Counted from the stretch's first letter, positions 45,342 to 54,808 are shown. The stretch: 64,000 bases of DNA from Kribbella sp. VKM Ac-2568 (GCF_004345365.1 NZ_SLVF01000016.1:1-64000); one strand, 5' to 3'. Program-made: numbers and translations. The notes: generated by a model not told the origin, from the sequence alone.

Positions 45342-46733
45342 ATGACCGACTCGCAAGTCCCCTCGGGCGTATCCCCCGCGGAGGGTCGGGCTGCCGCTTC
45401 GCCGCCGGCCGGACCACCGGCGATGGACCCGGTCGCAGTCATCCGCTCCAAGCCGTACCTGTCAGCCCTGCTGCTCGCCGCGATCCTGGGTATCCCGATC
45501 TCGGCTGTGGCCTACGGTTTCCTGGCCCTGGTCAGCAAGATCCAGTCGTTCGTGTTCGACGATCTGCCGCAGGATGTCTTCACCGGGGGTGTCCCCGCGT
45601 GGTGGCCGGTGCCTTGGTTGGCGCTGTGCGGCTTGCTCACCGGGTTGACCATCCGGTACCTGCCAGGCAACGCGGGCCATTCACCCGCCTTCGGGTTCAA
45701 GGCCGGAGGTCCGCCCGTTGACAGGGAGCTCCCCGGCATCGTTCTCGCCGCACTCACCACGCTCAGTCTGGGCGCTGTCCTCGGACCCGAGGCACCCCTG
45801 ATCGCCATCGGTGGTGGCCTCGCCGCGCTGACCGTTCACCTCGCGAAGAAAGACGCACCGCCGATGGCCTTGACGATCATGGCCTCGGCCGGCAGCTTCG
45901 CCGCAATCAGCACACTGCTCGGCTCCCCGCTGCTCGGCGCATTCCTGATCATGGAGATCGCCGGCATCGGCGGTGCGACGCTGAGTCTGGTGGCGCTGCC
46001 GGGCCTGCTCGCCTCCGGCATCGGCGCGCTGGTCTTCGTCGGGCTGGACAACTGGACAGGACTCGGGACCTTCTCGCTGGCCCTCACGACGGTGCCGCCG
46101 GCGACGAATCCGACCCTCGCGACCATGGCCTGGGCCCTGGCCATGGGAGCGGCCGGCGCACTGCTGGGCTGGTCGATCCGCTGGATCGGGCTGTCGCTGC
46201 GCCCGGTCGTGCATCTGAACCGCGTGCTGGTGACGGCCCTTCTCGGCCTGGCCATCGGCCTCATCGCGATGGCGTACCAACTCATCTCCGGCAGAAGCTT
46301 CACCCAAGTGCTGTTCTCCGGCCAGGATGCCTTGCCCGCATTGGTCGATCAGGCCGCCGGCTACTCGGTTGGCGTGCTGATCCTGCTCGCGGCCTGCAAG
46401 GCCTTGGCCTACGGGCTCTCGTTGAGCGCCTTCCGGGGCGGACCTGTCTTTCCATCGATGTTCATCGGTGCGGTGCTGGGGATCGCCGCCAGCGGCTTGC
46501 CCGGTATGAGCCTCGCACCGGCGATCGGCATGGGCATCGGAGCCATGTGCGCCGCGATGCTGCGGCTGCCCTTGACCTCGACGCTGTTGGCAACCCTGTT
46601 GCTCGGTGCCGACGGTGTGTCGGTGACACCGCAGGTCGTGGTGGCTGTGGTGGTGGCCTTCGTGATCACCTACATGCTCCCGGACCCAAGTCATAAGGCG
46701 CCGAAGCTGTCTCGGTCCCCACGGTCGAGCTGA
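45342..46733 (+). CDS. ClC-family chloride channel/antiporter
   Basis: A 463-residue membrane protein with about 10-11 helices. The ClC signature occurs in divergent form: AVLGPEAPLIAIGGG replaces GREGPxV and keeps the gating Glu, and FRGGPVFPSMFIGAVLG matches GGxFxPsl. The first GSGIP motif is not evident (NAGHSPAFG in its place), so it belongs to an outlying ClC subgroup. ATG 45342 has GGGAGGCGAG upstream. It probably carries Cl- or another anion across the cytoplasmic membrane in pH or osmotic homeostasis. Monocistronic; it faces a convergent membrane-protein gene. Confidence 0.88.
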   Translation: MTDSQVPSGVSPAEGRAAASPPAGPPAMDPVAVIRSKPYLSALLLAAILGIPISAVAYGFLALVSKIQSFVFDDLPQDVFTGGVPAWWPVPWLALCGLLTGLTIRYLPGNAGHSPAFGFKAGGPPVDRELPGIVLAALTTLSLGAVLGPEAPLIAIGGGLAALTVHLAKKDAPPMALTIMASAGSFAAISTLLGSPLLGAFLIMEIAGIGGATLSLVALPGLLASGIGALVFVGLDNWTGLGTFSLALTTVPPATNPTLATMAWALAMGAAGALLGWSIRWIGLSLRPVVHLNRVLVTALLGLAIGLIAMAYQLISGRSFTQVLFSGQDALPALVDQAAGYSVGVLILLAACKALAYGLSLSAFRGGPVFPSMFIGAVLGIAASGLPGMSLAPAIGMGIGAMCAAMLRLPLTSTLLATLLLGADGVSVTPQVVVAVVVAFVITYMLPDPSHKAPKLSRSPRSS

Positions 46734-46934
46734 CCTCCGCGACGCCGCGTCGGCAGGGTGCGTCAGTTTCCTGACATGACTGGCACCTCTCCAAGACGTC
46801 GCCCTGGGCGTTTGCCCGTCAGCATCTCGTTTGTTCCGAGCGTTGGATATCAGCCTGGTCCACGGCCAGACTCAGATCATCACCTGGATCGAGTGACGCC
46901 GTCACTGCGGGAGCTACAGCGGGGCCGAGTGAAG

Positions 46935-48239
46935 TTACCCGGTACCGGCGGGGGCGGTCTGGGTTGGCGGAGCCGGCCGTGATGTGGCGGATTCCCGCCC
47001 GGCTCCGACTAGAACCTGGACGAGCGCCAATAGCAGGATGACGAGCGCGAGCGACCAGAAGAGCCGCGACGGCGAGACGTCGTTGCCCCAGAGGAGAACC
47101 ACGACACCCAGCGCTCCTATGACTACCCGCAGCCATCGGGCGTTGGTCGCGGTCCATGCGCCGGCGCCGCCGACGGGGGTGTCGGCCAGCGCCTGGCCGA
47201 TGCCCTCCAGGCCGCCGGTGACCGCCGTGCGCACAGCGGTGCCCGACCTGTTGGGTCCCGCGAACCAGCCGACAACCACCAGAATCAGGCCCAGCCAGAG
47301 GAACACCTGCCACCCGCGGTCGAGATAGCTGAGCAGCGTGTCGTAGAAGATTCTGCTGGCCGGGCCGAAGTCCGTTCCCGCCAGTTGGTCGACGAACAAC
47401 TGGCGTCCGACGGAGAGCGCCAGCGCCACCAGCAGCGCGTTCGCCGCCACGAGTGCGCCGATGATCACCGTCATCCGCGGCCGGCGGCGCGCGAGCAGAA
47501 GGGCAGCCAGGTAGAGCGCAGCCACGACCACGATCAGCCACTGGGCCAGTGGGTTGGCGAAGGCATAGATCGTCCGGAGTTGCTTCAGCTGGGGCGCTTC
47601 CATCAGCACGATCTGTTTGTCGGTGTCGGGGATCGGCACCTTCTCCACGATCGTCAGTCCTCGGTCGACCAGCCGCTGCTTGACGCGGTCGATGACTTCG
47701 GAGACGTCGAGGACGACCTGGTCACCCTGCAGAGACACGGCACCGGACTCGTCACCCGTCAGGAGGCGATGCAGGGACTGCTGCGCCCTGGTGTTGGCGG
47801 CGGTCCACAGCTCGGCAAAGGCATCGGACGCGATGAACTCCCGCACCTGCCGGTCGATCAGACCGTTGATCGCGGCAGACAACGGCCCCACCAGCCGCTG
47901 CAACCGCGGCCGGTCGGTGATGACACCGGCGAACACGTCGTTGAGGATCGCCTCGATGTCGACCTGTTGCTGGATCGCGCCGGTCACCTTCGTGGCCAGC
48001 ACGTCCTGCACCTGCGGCGAGTTCACCAACGGACCGACCGTGTTCACGTAGCGCTGCGAGTCGTTCAGTGTGCGCTGCCCCCAGTACGCGACCGCTGCCG
48101 GCGTCATCAGCAGCGCCGCCAACACCACGCAGACCACAGCGGCGATCGAGCGCCCCCGCGACGGCCGCCCCGCCGTTGGCGCTTCGACCGGCACCGTTGG
48201 TGTTCGACCACCAGGCGTCGTTGCTATTGGATCGGACAT
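46935..48239 (-). CDS. Membrane protein of unknown function (434 aa)
   Basis: One N-terminal helix (residues 33-52) is followed by a roughly 170-residue outer domain (NDSQRYVNTVGPLVNSPQVQ, repeated helical segments), then four membrane helices (about 235-400) and a Pro/Ala/Thr tail. The outer domain and YVNTV..L.~~p.vq pattern are found in conserved actinobacterial membrane proteins without a known role. ATG 48239 has GGGGGAGGCG upstream. It overlaps the end of the truncated LuxR-type gene by 16 bases, so both share a transcript. Confidence 0.8.
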   Translation of the reverse strand: MSDPIATTPGGRTPTVPVEAPTAGRPSRGRSIAAVVCVVLAALLMTPAAVAYWGQRTLNDSQRYVNTVGPLVNSPQVQDVLATKVTGAIQQQVDIEAILNDVFAGVITDRPRLQRLVGPLSAAINGLIDRQVREFIASDAFAELWTAANTRAQQSLHRLLTGDESGAVSLQGDQVVLDVSEVIDRVKQRLVDRGLTIVEKVPIPDTDKQIVLMEAPQLKQLRTIYAFANPLAQWLIVVVAALYLAALLLARRRPRMTVIIGALVAANALLVALALSVGRQLFVDQLAGTDFGPASRIFYDTLLSYLDRGWQVFLWLGLILVVVGWFAGPNRSGTAVRTAVTGGLEGIGQALADTPVGGAGAWTATNARWLRVVIGALGVVVLLWGNDVSPSRLFWSLALVILLLALVQVLVGAGRESATSRPAPPTQTAPAGTG

Positions 48240-49264
48240 ACTGCGCCTCCCCCGGGCCGGGCAGCGATGCTCGACCCAACCTCAAGATCGCGCGACCGAA
48301 GCGGCGGGATCAGGAACGAGCTCGGGGCCTCGATGGTGCGCAACTGCTGCTGCCCTCCGGCCCCTCCGAGGAGGGCATCACACAACGGTGCATTGAGTTG
48401 GTCCAGTACGGCCGTGCGGCGCAGGAAAGCCTGCGTGTTCGCGGGCAACTGGCTCAGCGACTCGCGATACAGGTAGTCGGCCACGTACCGGTCGTCACCC
48501 GACACCGCCACCGCCTGACCGGGGCTCTCACGCGCTATCGCCGCCGCGAGGTACAGGCCGGCCGGCCGGCCTTCGGTACGAGCCGTCACCCCGGCTATCA
48601 GGTCTGGAGACACCTGGACATCGGCGGCTGCAAAGATCTGCTCGGCGCCGGCTGCGTCCAGGGCCAGGTCGCCCGCGCCGAGTTCGATCGCGTCTGCCGA
48701 TGTCCGCAGCCGCGGGATGTGAGGTTGCTCCGAACGACTCGTGGCGACCAACTGAGAGCCCCGCGGGATCCCTGAGATCACTACGCTCAATACGTCGTGG
48801 CAGGCCGACGCCCGCAGTTCGTGAAGGTCGTCCAGCATCAGGACGAACGGCACCGGGCTGGTCCTCAACACCGACGCGAGGCGCCGCGCTGCCCGACCCA
48901 GCGGCGATACGCCGGGGCTGCGCATGTCGGCCAGCAGGTCAGCCTCTGTCGGCGAAACCCGAGCGTATGCGGTCGCCAACACAGAGAGAAGGACCGCGGG
49001 ATCATCATCGAAGCGGTCAAGAGACACCCAGACGACGCGACGGTCCTCCGCACGCGCCCACTGAGCCAACAACGTCGACTTGCCGTAACCCGCGGACGCC
49101 GTGACGCCCACCACACGGCACCGGCCGGCGCGAGCCGCCTCGATGACGTCAGCGCGGCTCACCGAACCAGGGCGAGGCTGCGGAACCGACAACTTGGCGT
49201 CCAGCAGCAGCCGATCGAGCCCACCGACGACCGGCGCCGCTCCCTGCGCTTCCTCGCCCACCAT
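48224..49264 (-). pseudogene. LuxR/MalT-type AAA regulator, truncated
   Basis: The 346-residue frame has the N-terminal STAND ATPase of large LuxR regulators: LSVPQPRPGSVSRADVIE, Walker A TASAGYGKSTLLAQW, Walker B FVLMLDDLHEL, and EGRPAGLYLAA. Family members continue for another 500 or more residues, with TPR repeats and a LuxR helix-turn-helix. Here the protein derails just after SSFLIP, the point where the family normally reads LDRRR.WYRYH, and stops. The DNA-binding domain is missing, so it cannot act as a normal regulator. ATG 49264 start. A perfect operator palindrome lies 60 bases upstream. Confidence 0.8.
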
Positions 49265-49323
49265 GCGTAGCCGCCCCCACCTGCTCCCGCTCGCAACCTT
49301 GCCGCAGGAGCCCGCGGATCGAC

Positions 49324-49340
49324 TCATCCGCGCAGGGTGA
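49324..49340. promoter_or_regulatory. Palindromic site TCATCC-GCGCA-GGGTGA
   Basis: Full match to TCAYCC-N5-GGRTGA, 60 bases upstream of the truncated LuxR-type gene, whose operon includes the membrane protein ending at 46935. Confidence 0.6.
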
Positions 49341-49408
49341 CTTCCGTCGATCCCGAATCCGGCAACCGACGATGCCGGCACGCACGAGGGAGCCACCGTC
49401 GGCCAGCC

Positions 49409-49803
49409 GGTCAAGCGTTCACTTGCTCGTCGATCCGGCTACTCTGCCGTGTCCCGCCGGCCTGCCGCGCGAGCGCAGTACGCTGCCGGGCTGAGCCCGC
49501 CGGGTCGGCGTAGTTGACCTCGGTACGAGTGCGCAGCTGATCATTGAGCAGCGCTCGTCACCGTGTGAACGGGAACTGGGTGCGCGCGGCGATGCCGAGC
49601 GCGAAGTTGAACTCGGTGTCCGGCACGGTGAGATCCGGTAGGGCGAGCTGCTCGGCGCGCCAGATCGCCCGTGGCCGCAGCGGGGATTCGGCCGGCGCGG
49701 CCACAGCGGGGATCCGTCTCCCAGTGACGAACGTTCCGAGCCCGGCGCGCGAGCGGATCAACCCGTGCGCGGCGAGCCGCTCGTAGGCCGCGACCCCCGT
49801 TCC
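49409..49803 (-). pseudogene. MocR (GntR-aminotransferase) regulator remnant
   Basis: The minus strand reads SGTGVAAYERLAAHGLIRSR and GLGTFVTG (end of the GntR winged helix). A linker reaches FNFALGIAARTQFPFTR, then TGA at 49558-49560, then in the same frame RALLNDQLRTRTEVNYADPA and a stop at 49409. The TGA replaces the usual Trp (FPxxxW). The N-terminus and nearly all of the aminotransferase domain are gone. It is clearly dead. To its right (49804-49905) a plus-strand frame LLADYTSEADAERIAATVYG is unidentified. Confidence 0.7.
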
Positions 49804-49908
49804 CGACGCGGCTGCTCGCCGACTACACGAGCGAAGCCGACGCCGAGCGCATTGCAGCCACGGTCTACGGGATCAACCGCTCCTCGAAGGTTCCAGCTTC
49901 TGGGCGGA

Positions 49909-50409
49909 CTACTTGGCGGCGTTCTTGACCTCTGTCGCGCTGTCCGCGTCGACCTCTTCCTTGGTCACCTTGTCGGCGTGCGACAGTGCCTTGTCGACCT
50001 CCGCGACCCACTGTTCCTCGAACAGCGCCACGATTCCCGAACTGTTGAGCGGGAGAGTGTCTTCGACGTCAGCCTTGATCGCCTTCTTCTCCCGGTGAGA
50101 CTTGAGGCCACCGATCCCAAGGCCGGCACCCGCGCCGACCGCCGCGCTGGCCAGCAGGCTGGGCGGGAAAATGAGGCCGATGACCGCACCACCGACCGCA
50201 CCCCAGGCGGCACCCTTGCGCGCGGTGTGGAAATCATCGTCGACGTTGATCTTCCCGTCGGCGTCACGGCTGACCAGGACAAGCCCGTCGACCTTGATCA
50301 CGTCATCCTCGGCGAGCTGCTTGATGGCGGCCCAGTCGAGCCGCGCTCCCTCCGCGTTTGGGTAGGCGGCGATGTACAGGTCGACTGGAACGTTGCTGTC
50401 AGATCCCAC
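49909..50409 (-). CDS. DUF1269-like membrane-associated protein, copy 1
   Basis: A 166-residue protein with a soluble alpha/beta N-terminal part (VDLYIAAYPNAEGARLDWAA, ending DGLVLVSRDADGKI), a central glycine-zipper hairpin (AAWGAVGGAVIGLIFPPSLL, AAVGAGAGLGIGGL) and a C-terminal strand-helix part (LPLNSSGIVALFEEQWV) ending Lys-rich. This is the DUF1269 layout; the role is unknown, often stress-associated. GTG 50409 has GAGGAGGAAGTC upstream. A near-identical paralogue lies at 62662-63162. An imperfect operator palindrome lies 85 bases upstream. Confidence 0.85.
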   Translation of the reverse strand: MGSDSNVPVDLYIAAYPNAEGARLDWAAIKQLAEDDVIKVDGLVLVSRDADGKINVDDDFHTARKGAAWGAVGGAVIGLIFPPSLLASAAVGAGAGLGIGGLKSHREKKAIKADVEDTLPLNSSGIVALFEEQWVAEVDKALSHADKVTKEEVDADSATEVKNAAK

Positions 50410-50494
50410 GACTTCCTCCTCTTGACCCGGCGACCGGCACAGGAACAGCCGATACCTCTCGTCCTCACACTGCCTCCGGCTCCGACGGAAGGCC

Positions 50495-50511
50495 TCACCC
50501 CGGGCGGACTA
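50495..50511. promoter_or_regulatory. Imperfect site TCACCC-CGGGC-GGACTA
   Basis: Two mismatches from TCAYCC-N5-GGRTGA, 85 bases upstream of DUF1269-like copy 1. Its duplicate at 63243-63259 differs only slightly, so this may be a decayed site. Confidence 0.35.
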
Positions 50512-50577
50512 TGTGCGCACCGCCCCGCGACACCGGGTCAGTTGCCGCACGCCGGACGATCGAGTGAATCCTGCGTC

Positions 50578-51702
50578 TTACGAGAAGCAGTCGCTGAGCT
50601 GGATGAAGAGATGGTCGAAGTTCCAGGCTTTGGTGGTGTTGGTCATCGCCACCATGGCGACGCCTGTGTCGGGGTAGATGCGCATGGCGTTCCAGAAGCC
50701 GGCGCCGGTTCCATAGTGCTCGACGAACGTCGGGGTGCGCTGAGCGTCGGTCGGCTTGCGGAACCAGCCGATGCCATGGTCGAACGGCTTGCCGGGCGAG
50801 GTGATCGTCCGCATCCGCTCGGTGTCGACGGGGGTCAGGGCGGGGTCGTAGTACGCCGGGCCGGCTGCGTGGGCGGCGGCGAGCTTGGCCGCATCGGTCA
50901 CGGTTCCGACGAGGCCCCCGTAGCCCGCGCCGCTGACCAGGAAGGGCCGCAGCGAGGTATGGCCCTCGACCCGCGGACCGACGATCCCCGCGGGCAGCAT
51001 CCAGCCGACGGCAGGCACGACTGCCTTCGGCATACGCACGTAGCCCACGGATCGGGGCGAGCCGGCCTGGTAGGCGTAGCCGGTTTCGTTCATGGCCAAG
51101 GGCGTCAGCACGGTGTCGCGGACGCAGTCCTGGACGGACCGTCCGGTGACGGCTTCCATGACGCGGGCAGCGAGGAGATAGCCGATGTTGGAGTAGGCGG
51201 CCCGGGCGCCGACAGTCCTGTTCGGTGTTCCATGTTTGGCGACTATCCGATCGAGGAGAGCGGGGTCCTCGGGCTGATCCTCGGGGCGTACCCAGCGGAT
51301 CGGCAGGGGGTTGGCAAGGCCGGCGGTATGGGTCAGCAGCTGCCGCGTGGTGGGGTGGCCGTGCCTGGGGGGTGGCCGGTAACCGGGTAGGTAGGTCCCG
51401 ATCGGTACCTCCACATCCATGAGCCCGTCGGCGTGCAGTCGCATCGCTGCCGTCGCTGTGGCGATCTTGGTCATGGAGAACCACAGGTATTGGTCTTGGA
51501 CAGTGGACAGGCGACGTGCCGCCAGATCTGCGTAGCCCACTGCTCCCGAGTAGACGATCCCTTGTGGACCGGCTACCGCGACTGACATCCCGGGGATTCT
51601 TCCGGCCTCGGCGACCTCCTCCGTGATGCGTCGAGCTCGGTCGGCGTTCCCCTGCGCACTCTGGCCGCCGGGTCGATCCGGCTGGTCATCGGTGGTGTTC
51701 AT
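50578..51702 (-). CDS. Serine hydrolase, beta-lactamase/class C-like
   Basis: A 374-residue penicillin-binding-fold enzyme (EstB/class C type). The nucleophile motif is SMTK in WFSMTKIATA (SxxK), the second motif is YSN in AAYSNIGYLLA, and a HYGTGAG stretch takes the place of the usual KTG. There is no signal peptide, so it is a cytoplasmic esterase or peptidase rather than a secreted lactamase. ATG 51702 has AAGGA upstream. The MarR-type regulator gene ends 32 bases upstream on the same strand, so the two form an operon. Confidence 0.88.
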   Translation of the reverse strand: MNTTDDQPDRPGGQSAQGNADRARRITEEVAEAGRIPGMSVAVAGPQGIVYSGAVGYADLAARRLSTVQDQYLWFSMTKIATATAAMRLHADGLMDVEVPIGTYLPGYRPPPRHGHPTTRQLLTHTAGLANPLPIRWVRPEDQPEDPALLDRIVAKHGTPNRTVGARAAYSNIGYLLAARVMEAVTGRSVQDCVRDTVLTPLAMNETGYAYQAGSPRSVGYVRMPKAVVPAVGWMLPAGIVGPRVEGHTSLRPFLVSGAGYGGLVGTVTDAAKLAAAHAAGPAYYDPALTPVDTERMRTITSPGKPFDHGIGWFRKPTDAQRTPTFVEHYGTGAGFWNAMRIYPDTGVAMVAMTNTTKAWNFDHLFIQLSDCFS

Positions 51703-51734
51703 GGCTGGTCCTTGAGCACGGGTGATCGGCCTGA

Positions 51735-52355
51735 CTAGACCGGTGCCGCGCGGTTCGCTTCCTGACTTCTCAGGAAGTCGATGTAGAGGCGGACCTGCTG
51801 CTCCTCGGAGGCGGTCAGCGGTTCGCCGGGGTAGGCCAGTACCGGTACGCCGGCATGGTCGTGGGGGCGGGCTTCCTCGTCTGGTGCGACCCGGTAGGGG
51901 CGGTCGTCCAGTCCGGCGCCCTCTCGCAGCACTGTGTCGATGTGCTGGAGCACCAGACGCTCCCGCAACGTGTCGGGGATGAACCTGGCGCGCAGTACAT
52001 GCATGGCCTCGAGAAACGGCTCGGTCGCGCGGTCGTGCGCCTCCATACCCGCGCTGCTCAGGCCAACGAGATGTGAGCGGCCATCGGCGGGGTTGGGCGA
52101 GCGGACCACGTGGCCGCGCTTCTCGAGGCGCTTCAGGTGCGCGGAGACGGTGGTCGGCCGCAGTCCGGTCCACCTATGCACCTGAGTCGGAGTCACGGGG
52201 CCGTACCTGCGCAGCAGTGAGTACATACCGAAGTCGTCGCCACTGAGGTCGGTGTCTGCGAGAACCTCATCCAGTAGCCCGGACGCCAAGCCGCCGACCA
52301 ACCAAACGTCGAAGAGCAAGGACATCGGCCCGTCGGAAGGAGGTGCAGCAACCAT
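51735..52355 (-). CDS. MarR-family regulator with C-terminal extension
   Basis: A 206-residue regulator. A winged helix-turn-helix (YGPVTPTQVHRWTGLRPTTV, LKRLEKRGHVVRSPNPADGR) is followed by a dimerisation helix and a 60-residue C-terminal extension rich in acidic residues. The start is uncertain: ATG 52355 lacks a ribosome site but has a TAGTAT box about 10 bases upstream, fitting a leaderless mRNA; ATG 52325 is the alternative. It precedes and probably controls the serine hydrolase gene. Confidence 0.88.
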   Translation of the reverse strand: MVAAPPSDGPMSLLFDVWLVGGLASGLLDEVLADTDLSGDDFGMYSLLRRYGPVTPTQVHRWTGLRPTTVSAHLKRLEKRGHVVRSPNPADGRSHLVGLSSAGMEAHDRATEPFLEAMHVLRARFIPDTLRERLVLQHIDTVLREGAGLDDRPYRVAPDEEARPHDHAGVPVLAYPGEPLTASEEQQVRLYIDFLRSQEANRAAPV

Positions 52356-52564
52356 ACAGACGATACTACGACTATGCAGTGATTTATTGCAAGCTCGCAA
52401 TACATGTCACCGGGAACAGGCTGCCCCGACGGCCTCACCCCGAACCCCGACGGCAACAGAATGGACTACTCAGCACCAGTACTGCGGAGCGCCGCTGGGT
52501 GAACACCTGCGGCTCTTTCGTAGTGGTTAGTGCCTTCGGCGCGTCTAGGCCGTAGCGTCGGGCC

Positions 52565-52831
52565 ATGCTCATCATCGGGATCTTGCTGTTCGGCATGATC
52601 GTGGGAGCCGCGGCGCAACTTCTGCTCGGCACCCGCGGACACGGCATCAACTGGCCCACCGCCATCGTCGCCGGATTGCTCGGCTCCATCGTCGGCGGCC
52701 TGCTCATCAGCTTGCTGGCCGGAGACGGGCTCTCGTTGCGCCCGAGCGGGATCATCGGGTCGATCGCCGGCGCGATCCTGGTGACCCTCGCCTGGAACTA
52801 CTGGCAGGGTCGCCGGAGCAAGGTCACCTGA
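52565..52831 (+). CDS. GlsB/YeaQ/YmgE-type small membrane protein
   Basis: An 88-residue protein with three membrane helices and Gly-rich packing (LLFGMIVGAAAQLLLG, AIVAGLLGSIVGGLLI, IIGSIAGAILVTLAW). This is the transglycosylase-associated (GlsB) family, induced by stress in many bacteria; no enzyme activity is established. The start at ATG 52565 has no strong ribosome site. Its 3' end overlaps the convergent MFS gene by eight bases. Confidence 0.85.
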   Translation: MLIIGILLFGMIVGAAAQLLLGTRGHGINWPTAIVAGLLGSIVGGLLISLLAGDGLSLRPSGIIGSIAGAILVTLAWNYWQGRRSKVT

Positions 52832-54224
52832 CCGTCGCGGCCATACGTTCACGGGCGAGGGCGAAGGTGGTCAGCGCGGCGGCTGCTGTTGCCGCGGCGC
52901 CGATCCAGGCCGCCGTCGTGTAGGCGGCGTCGGTTGGGAAAAGCTGGCCGCTGTCGGTTCCTGCGGCTAGTACCAGGCCGCCGACGGCGCTTCCGAGGGA
53001 GAAGCCGACACTGCGCACGACCTGGTTGAAGCTCATGGCGCTCGAGGTCTCGCTCTGGGGAGTGACGGCCAGGATGACCGCGGGCATGGCAGCGGAGAAG
53101 CTGCCGACACCGAAGCCGAGGATTGCCATCGCCACCAGCAGGTCGGCAACGTTCGACCGGGCGACGGCGAAGAGTACGAAGGCGCCGAGAACGACGCTGG
53201 CGCTGCCGGCCAGAGACAGAGGTGCGCCGACCCGCTCGCGAAGACGAGGGGTGAACCTGCCGGCGATGAAACCCAGTAAGGAGAACGGAACGAGCACGAG
53301 GCCGGCGGCGAAAGTGGTGAGCCCGAAGCCGTAGCCGGTACTGCGCGGCGTTTGGGCGTACCGGGTGATGAGGGTCAGCAGGAGGTACATGCCGACGCCG
53401 CCGACGAGCGTGACGACGTTGGCGACGGCGACGGCTCGGTGCCGCACCAACCGGACATCGACGAGCGGCGACGCCGTGCGGCGTTCGTACGCCGTCCAGG
53501 CGCAGAGCAGCAGCACCGCAAGAGCCGCCAGTACTACGGCGAGGCGGACGTGTCGGCTCCACAGGCTGGTCTCACTCGCTAGGAGCAGAACGAGAAACAG
53601 TCCACCAACGAGCAGTATCGCGCCAGGCACATCCACCCGAGCAGAGCGACCCTCAGGCGGGACGGGCATGCTGCGCAGGGCCGCCAGGAAAGCGACTGCC
53701 GTGACGAAACCACCGAGCCCGTAGGCGACACGCAAACCCCCGAGCTCGGTCAGCAGACCAGCGAGCGGATAGCCGACGCCGATACCAATGGTGGACGCCA
53801 CCGAAACCAGTGCAATGGTGGCTGACCCCCGTTCCTCGGGGAGATGGTCCCGGGCCACGCCCATCATCAGCGCGGTCAGACCCAGACCGATGCCTTGGGC
53901 GCTTCGGCCGACGAGCAACCAGGCGAAGGACAAGGGAAGGACGGTGAGCGCACTTCCAGCCACCACCACCGCCAGCGTGGCGAGAATGGTGCCACGGCGA
54001 TGCGGACCAGCCCCCAGCCGTCCCAGGACGGGCGTCGCGATTGCTCCGCTCAGCAGGGTGATGGTCAGCGTCCACTGCGCGCTGGAGAGAGACACCTGGA
54101 ACGTGGTCGCCACGCTCGTGATGAGTGGCGCCCCGAGACTGCCGACCGCGGCGACGACCAGAGCGATGAAGAACAGCGAGGGGACCAGTAACTGCGGCTC
54201 GGATCGGCTTGCCGGCCTGTTCAC
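52824..54224 (-). CDS. MFS drug efflux transporter
   Basis: A 466-residue major-facilitator protein with probably 14 helices (DHA2 type). The motif-A region reads LSGAIATPVLGRLGAGPHRR, and motif C is VASTIGIGVGYPLAG. It starts at GTG 54224, overlapping the TetR stop codon (GTGA), so longer in-frame starts inside tetR are rejected. It probably expels hydrophobic drugs. As second gene of a TetR operon it should be induced when the regulator binds its ligand. Confidence 0.9.
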   Translation of the reverse strand: MNRPASRSEPQLLVPSLFFIALVVAAVGSLGAPLITSVATTFQVSLSSAQWTLTITLLSGAIATPVLGRLGAGPHRRGTILATLAVVVAGSALTVLPLSFAWLLVGRSAQGIGLGLTALMMGVARDHLPEERGSATIALVSVASTIGIGVGYPLAGLLTELGGLRVAYGLGGFVTAVAFLAALRSMPVPPEGRSARVDVPGAILLVGGLFLVLLLASETSLWSRHVRLAVVLAALAVLLLCAWTAYERRTASPLVDVRLVRHRAVAVANVVTLVGGVGMYLLLTLITRYAQTPRSTGYGFGLTTFAAGLVLVPFSLLGFIAGRFTPRLRERVGAPLSLAGSASVVLGAFVLFAVARSNVADLLVAMAILGFGVGSFSAAMPAVILAVTPQSETSSAMSFNQVVRSVGFSLGSAVGGLVLAAGTDSGQLFPTDAAYTTAAWIGAAATAAAALTTFALARERMAATVR

Positions 54225-54799
54225 TGGTTCGTCTCGGTCGTGATGTGATCGAACAGGCCGGCGTGAATGCGAGTCTGCACGCCCGTCGCCCATGGTTCGT
54301 CCAGTTCGGCGACCTGGAGGGCGGCGCCGTTGTTGAGCAGCATGCCGAAGGCCAGGAACGCCTTGATCGTCACCGGGTCGAGTCCGGTGGCGTCGGCGAC
54401 CGTCTGCCACATCCGCCCGAAGCTGTCGCGCACGGCATCGCGAACCTCGGGATCGCCGCAGGCGGCGAAGCCCTGGAGCTGTAGGAGCAGCGAGGTACGG
54501 TCGGCCAGCAGCTCGTTGTACTGGGCACCCATCAGGGCGAGTCCGTCGAGCCCGGTCGCTGTCCCGGCGGCGTCGCGCATCCCTTCCGTCAGGCGATCGA
54601 ACGCCGCGATCACGACCTCCAGGAACAAGGCCTTCTTGGTCCCGAACATCCGGAAGATGTACGCCTGGGTGATCTCGGCACGCCGGGCGATCAACTCGGT
54701 CGACGCCCCACGAAGGCCACCGTCGGCGAACTCCTCTGCCGCGATCCGCAGTACCTGCTGTCTGCGGTCTGACCCACTCATCCTCTGTCGGCGTTCCAT
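54221..54799 (-). CDS. TetR-family repressor
   Basis: A 192-residue regulator with an N-terminal helix-turn-helix (RQQVLRIAAEEFADGGLRGA, AEITQAYIFRMFGTKKALF) and a variable ligand domain. Start ATG 54799, or ATG 54781 as alternative. A 21-bp imperfect palindrome lies ten bases upstream and is a probable autoregulatory operator. The MFS gene overlaps its stop, so repressor and pump are one transcript. Confidence 0.92.
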   Translation of the reverse strand: MERRQRMSGSDRRQQVLRIAAEEFADGGLRGASTELIARRAEITQAYIFRMFGTKKALFLEVVIAAFDRLTEGMRDAAGTATGLDGLALMGAQYNELLADRTSLLLQLQGFAACGDPEVRDAVRDSFGRMWQTVADATGLDPVTIKAFLAFGMLLNNGAALQVAELDEPWATGVQTRIHAGLFDHITTETNQ

Positions 54800-54808
54800 G
54801 CCACGAGG

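Larger units (their letters stand above)
49909..50511 (-). repeat. Segmental duplication, copy A
   Basis: The DUF1269-like gene and about 100 bases of its promoter are duplicated at 62662-63259 in the same orientation, with scattered substitutions and a short gap upstream (an extra CACAGGA-like stretch here). Similarity stops near the operator palindrome and near the stop codon. No transposase or inverted ends flank it, so it looks like a tandem-type or recombinational copy later separated by 12 kb. Confidence 0.85.

Noticed and set aside
46875..46891. TCACCT-GGATC-GAGTGA, a near match to the island operator
   Set aside because: Two symmetric mismatches, and it lies between the ends of convergent genes, not in a promoter.
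52435..52451. TCACCC followed by CGAACCCCGAC upstream of the GlsB-like gene
   Set aside because: Only one half-site is present, so I did not count it as an operator.
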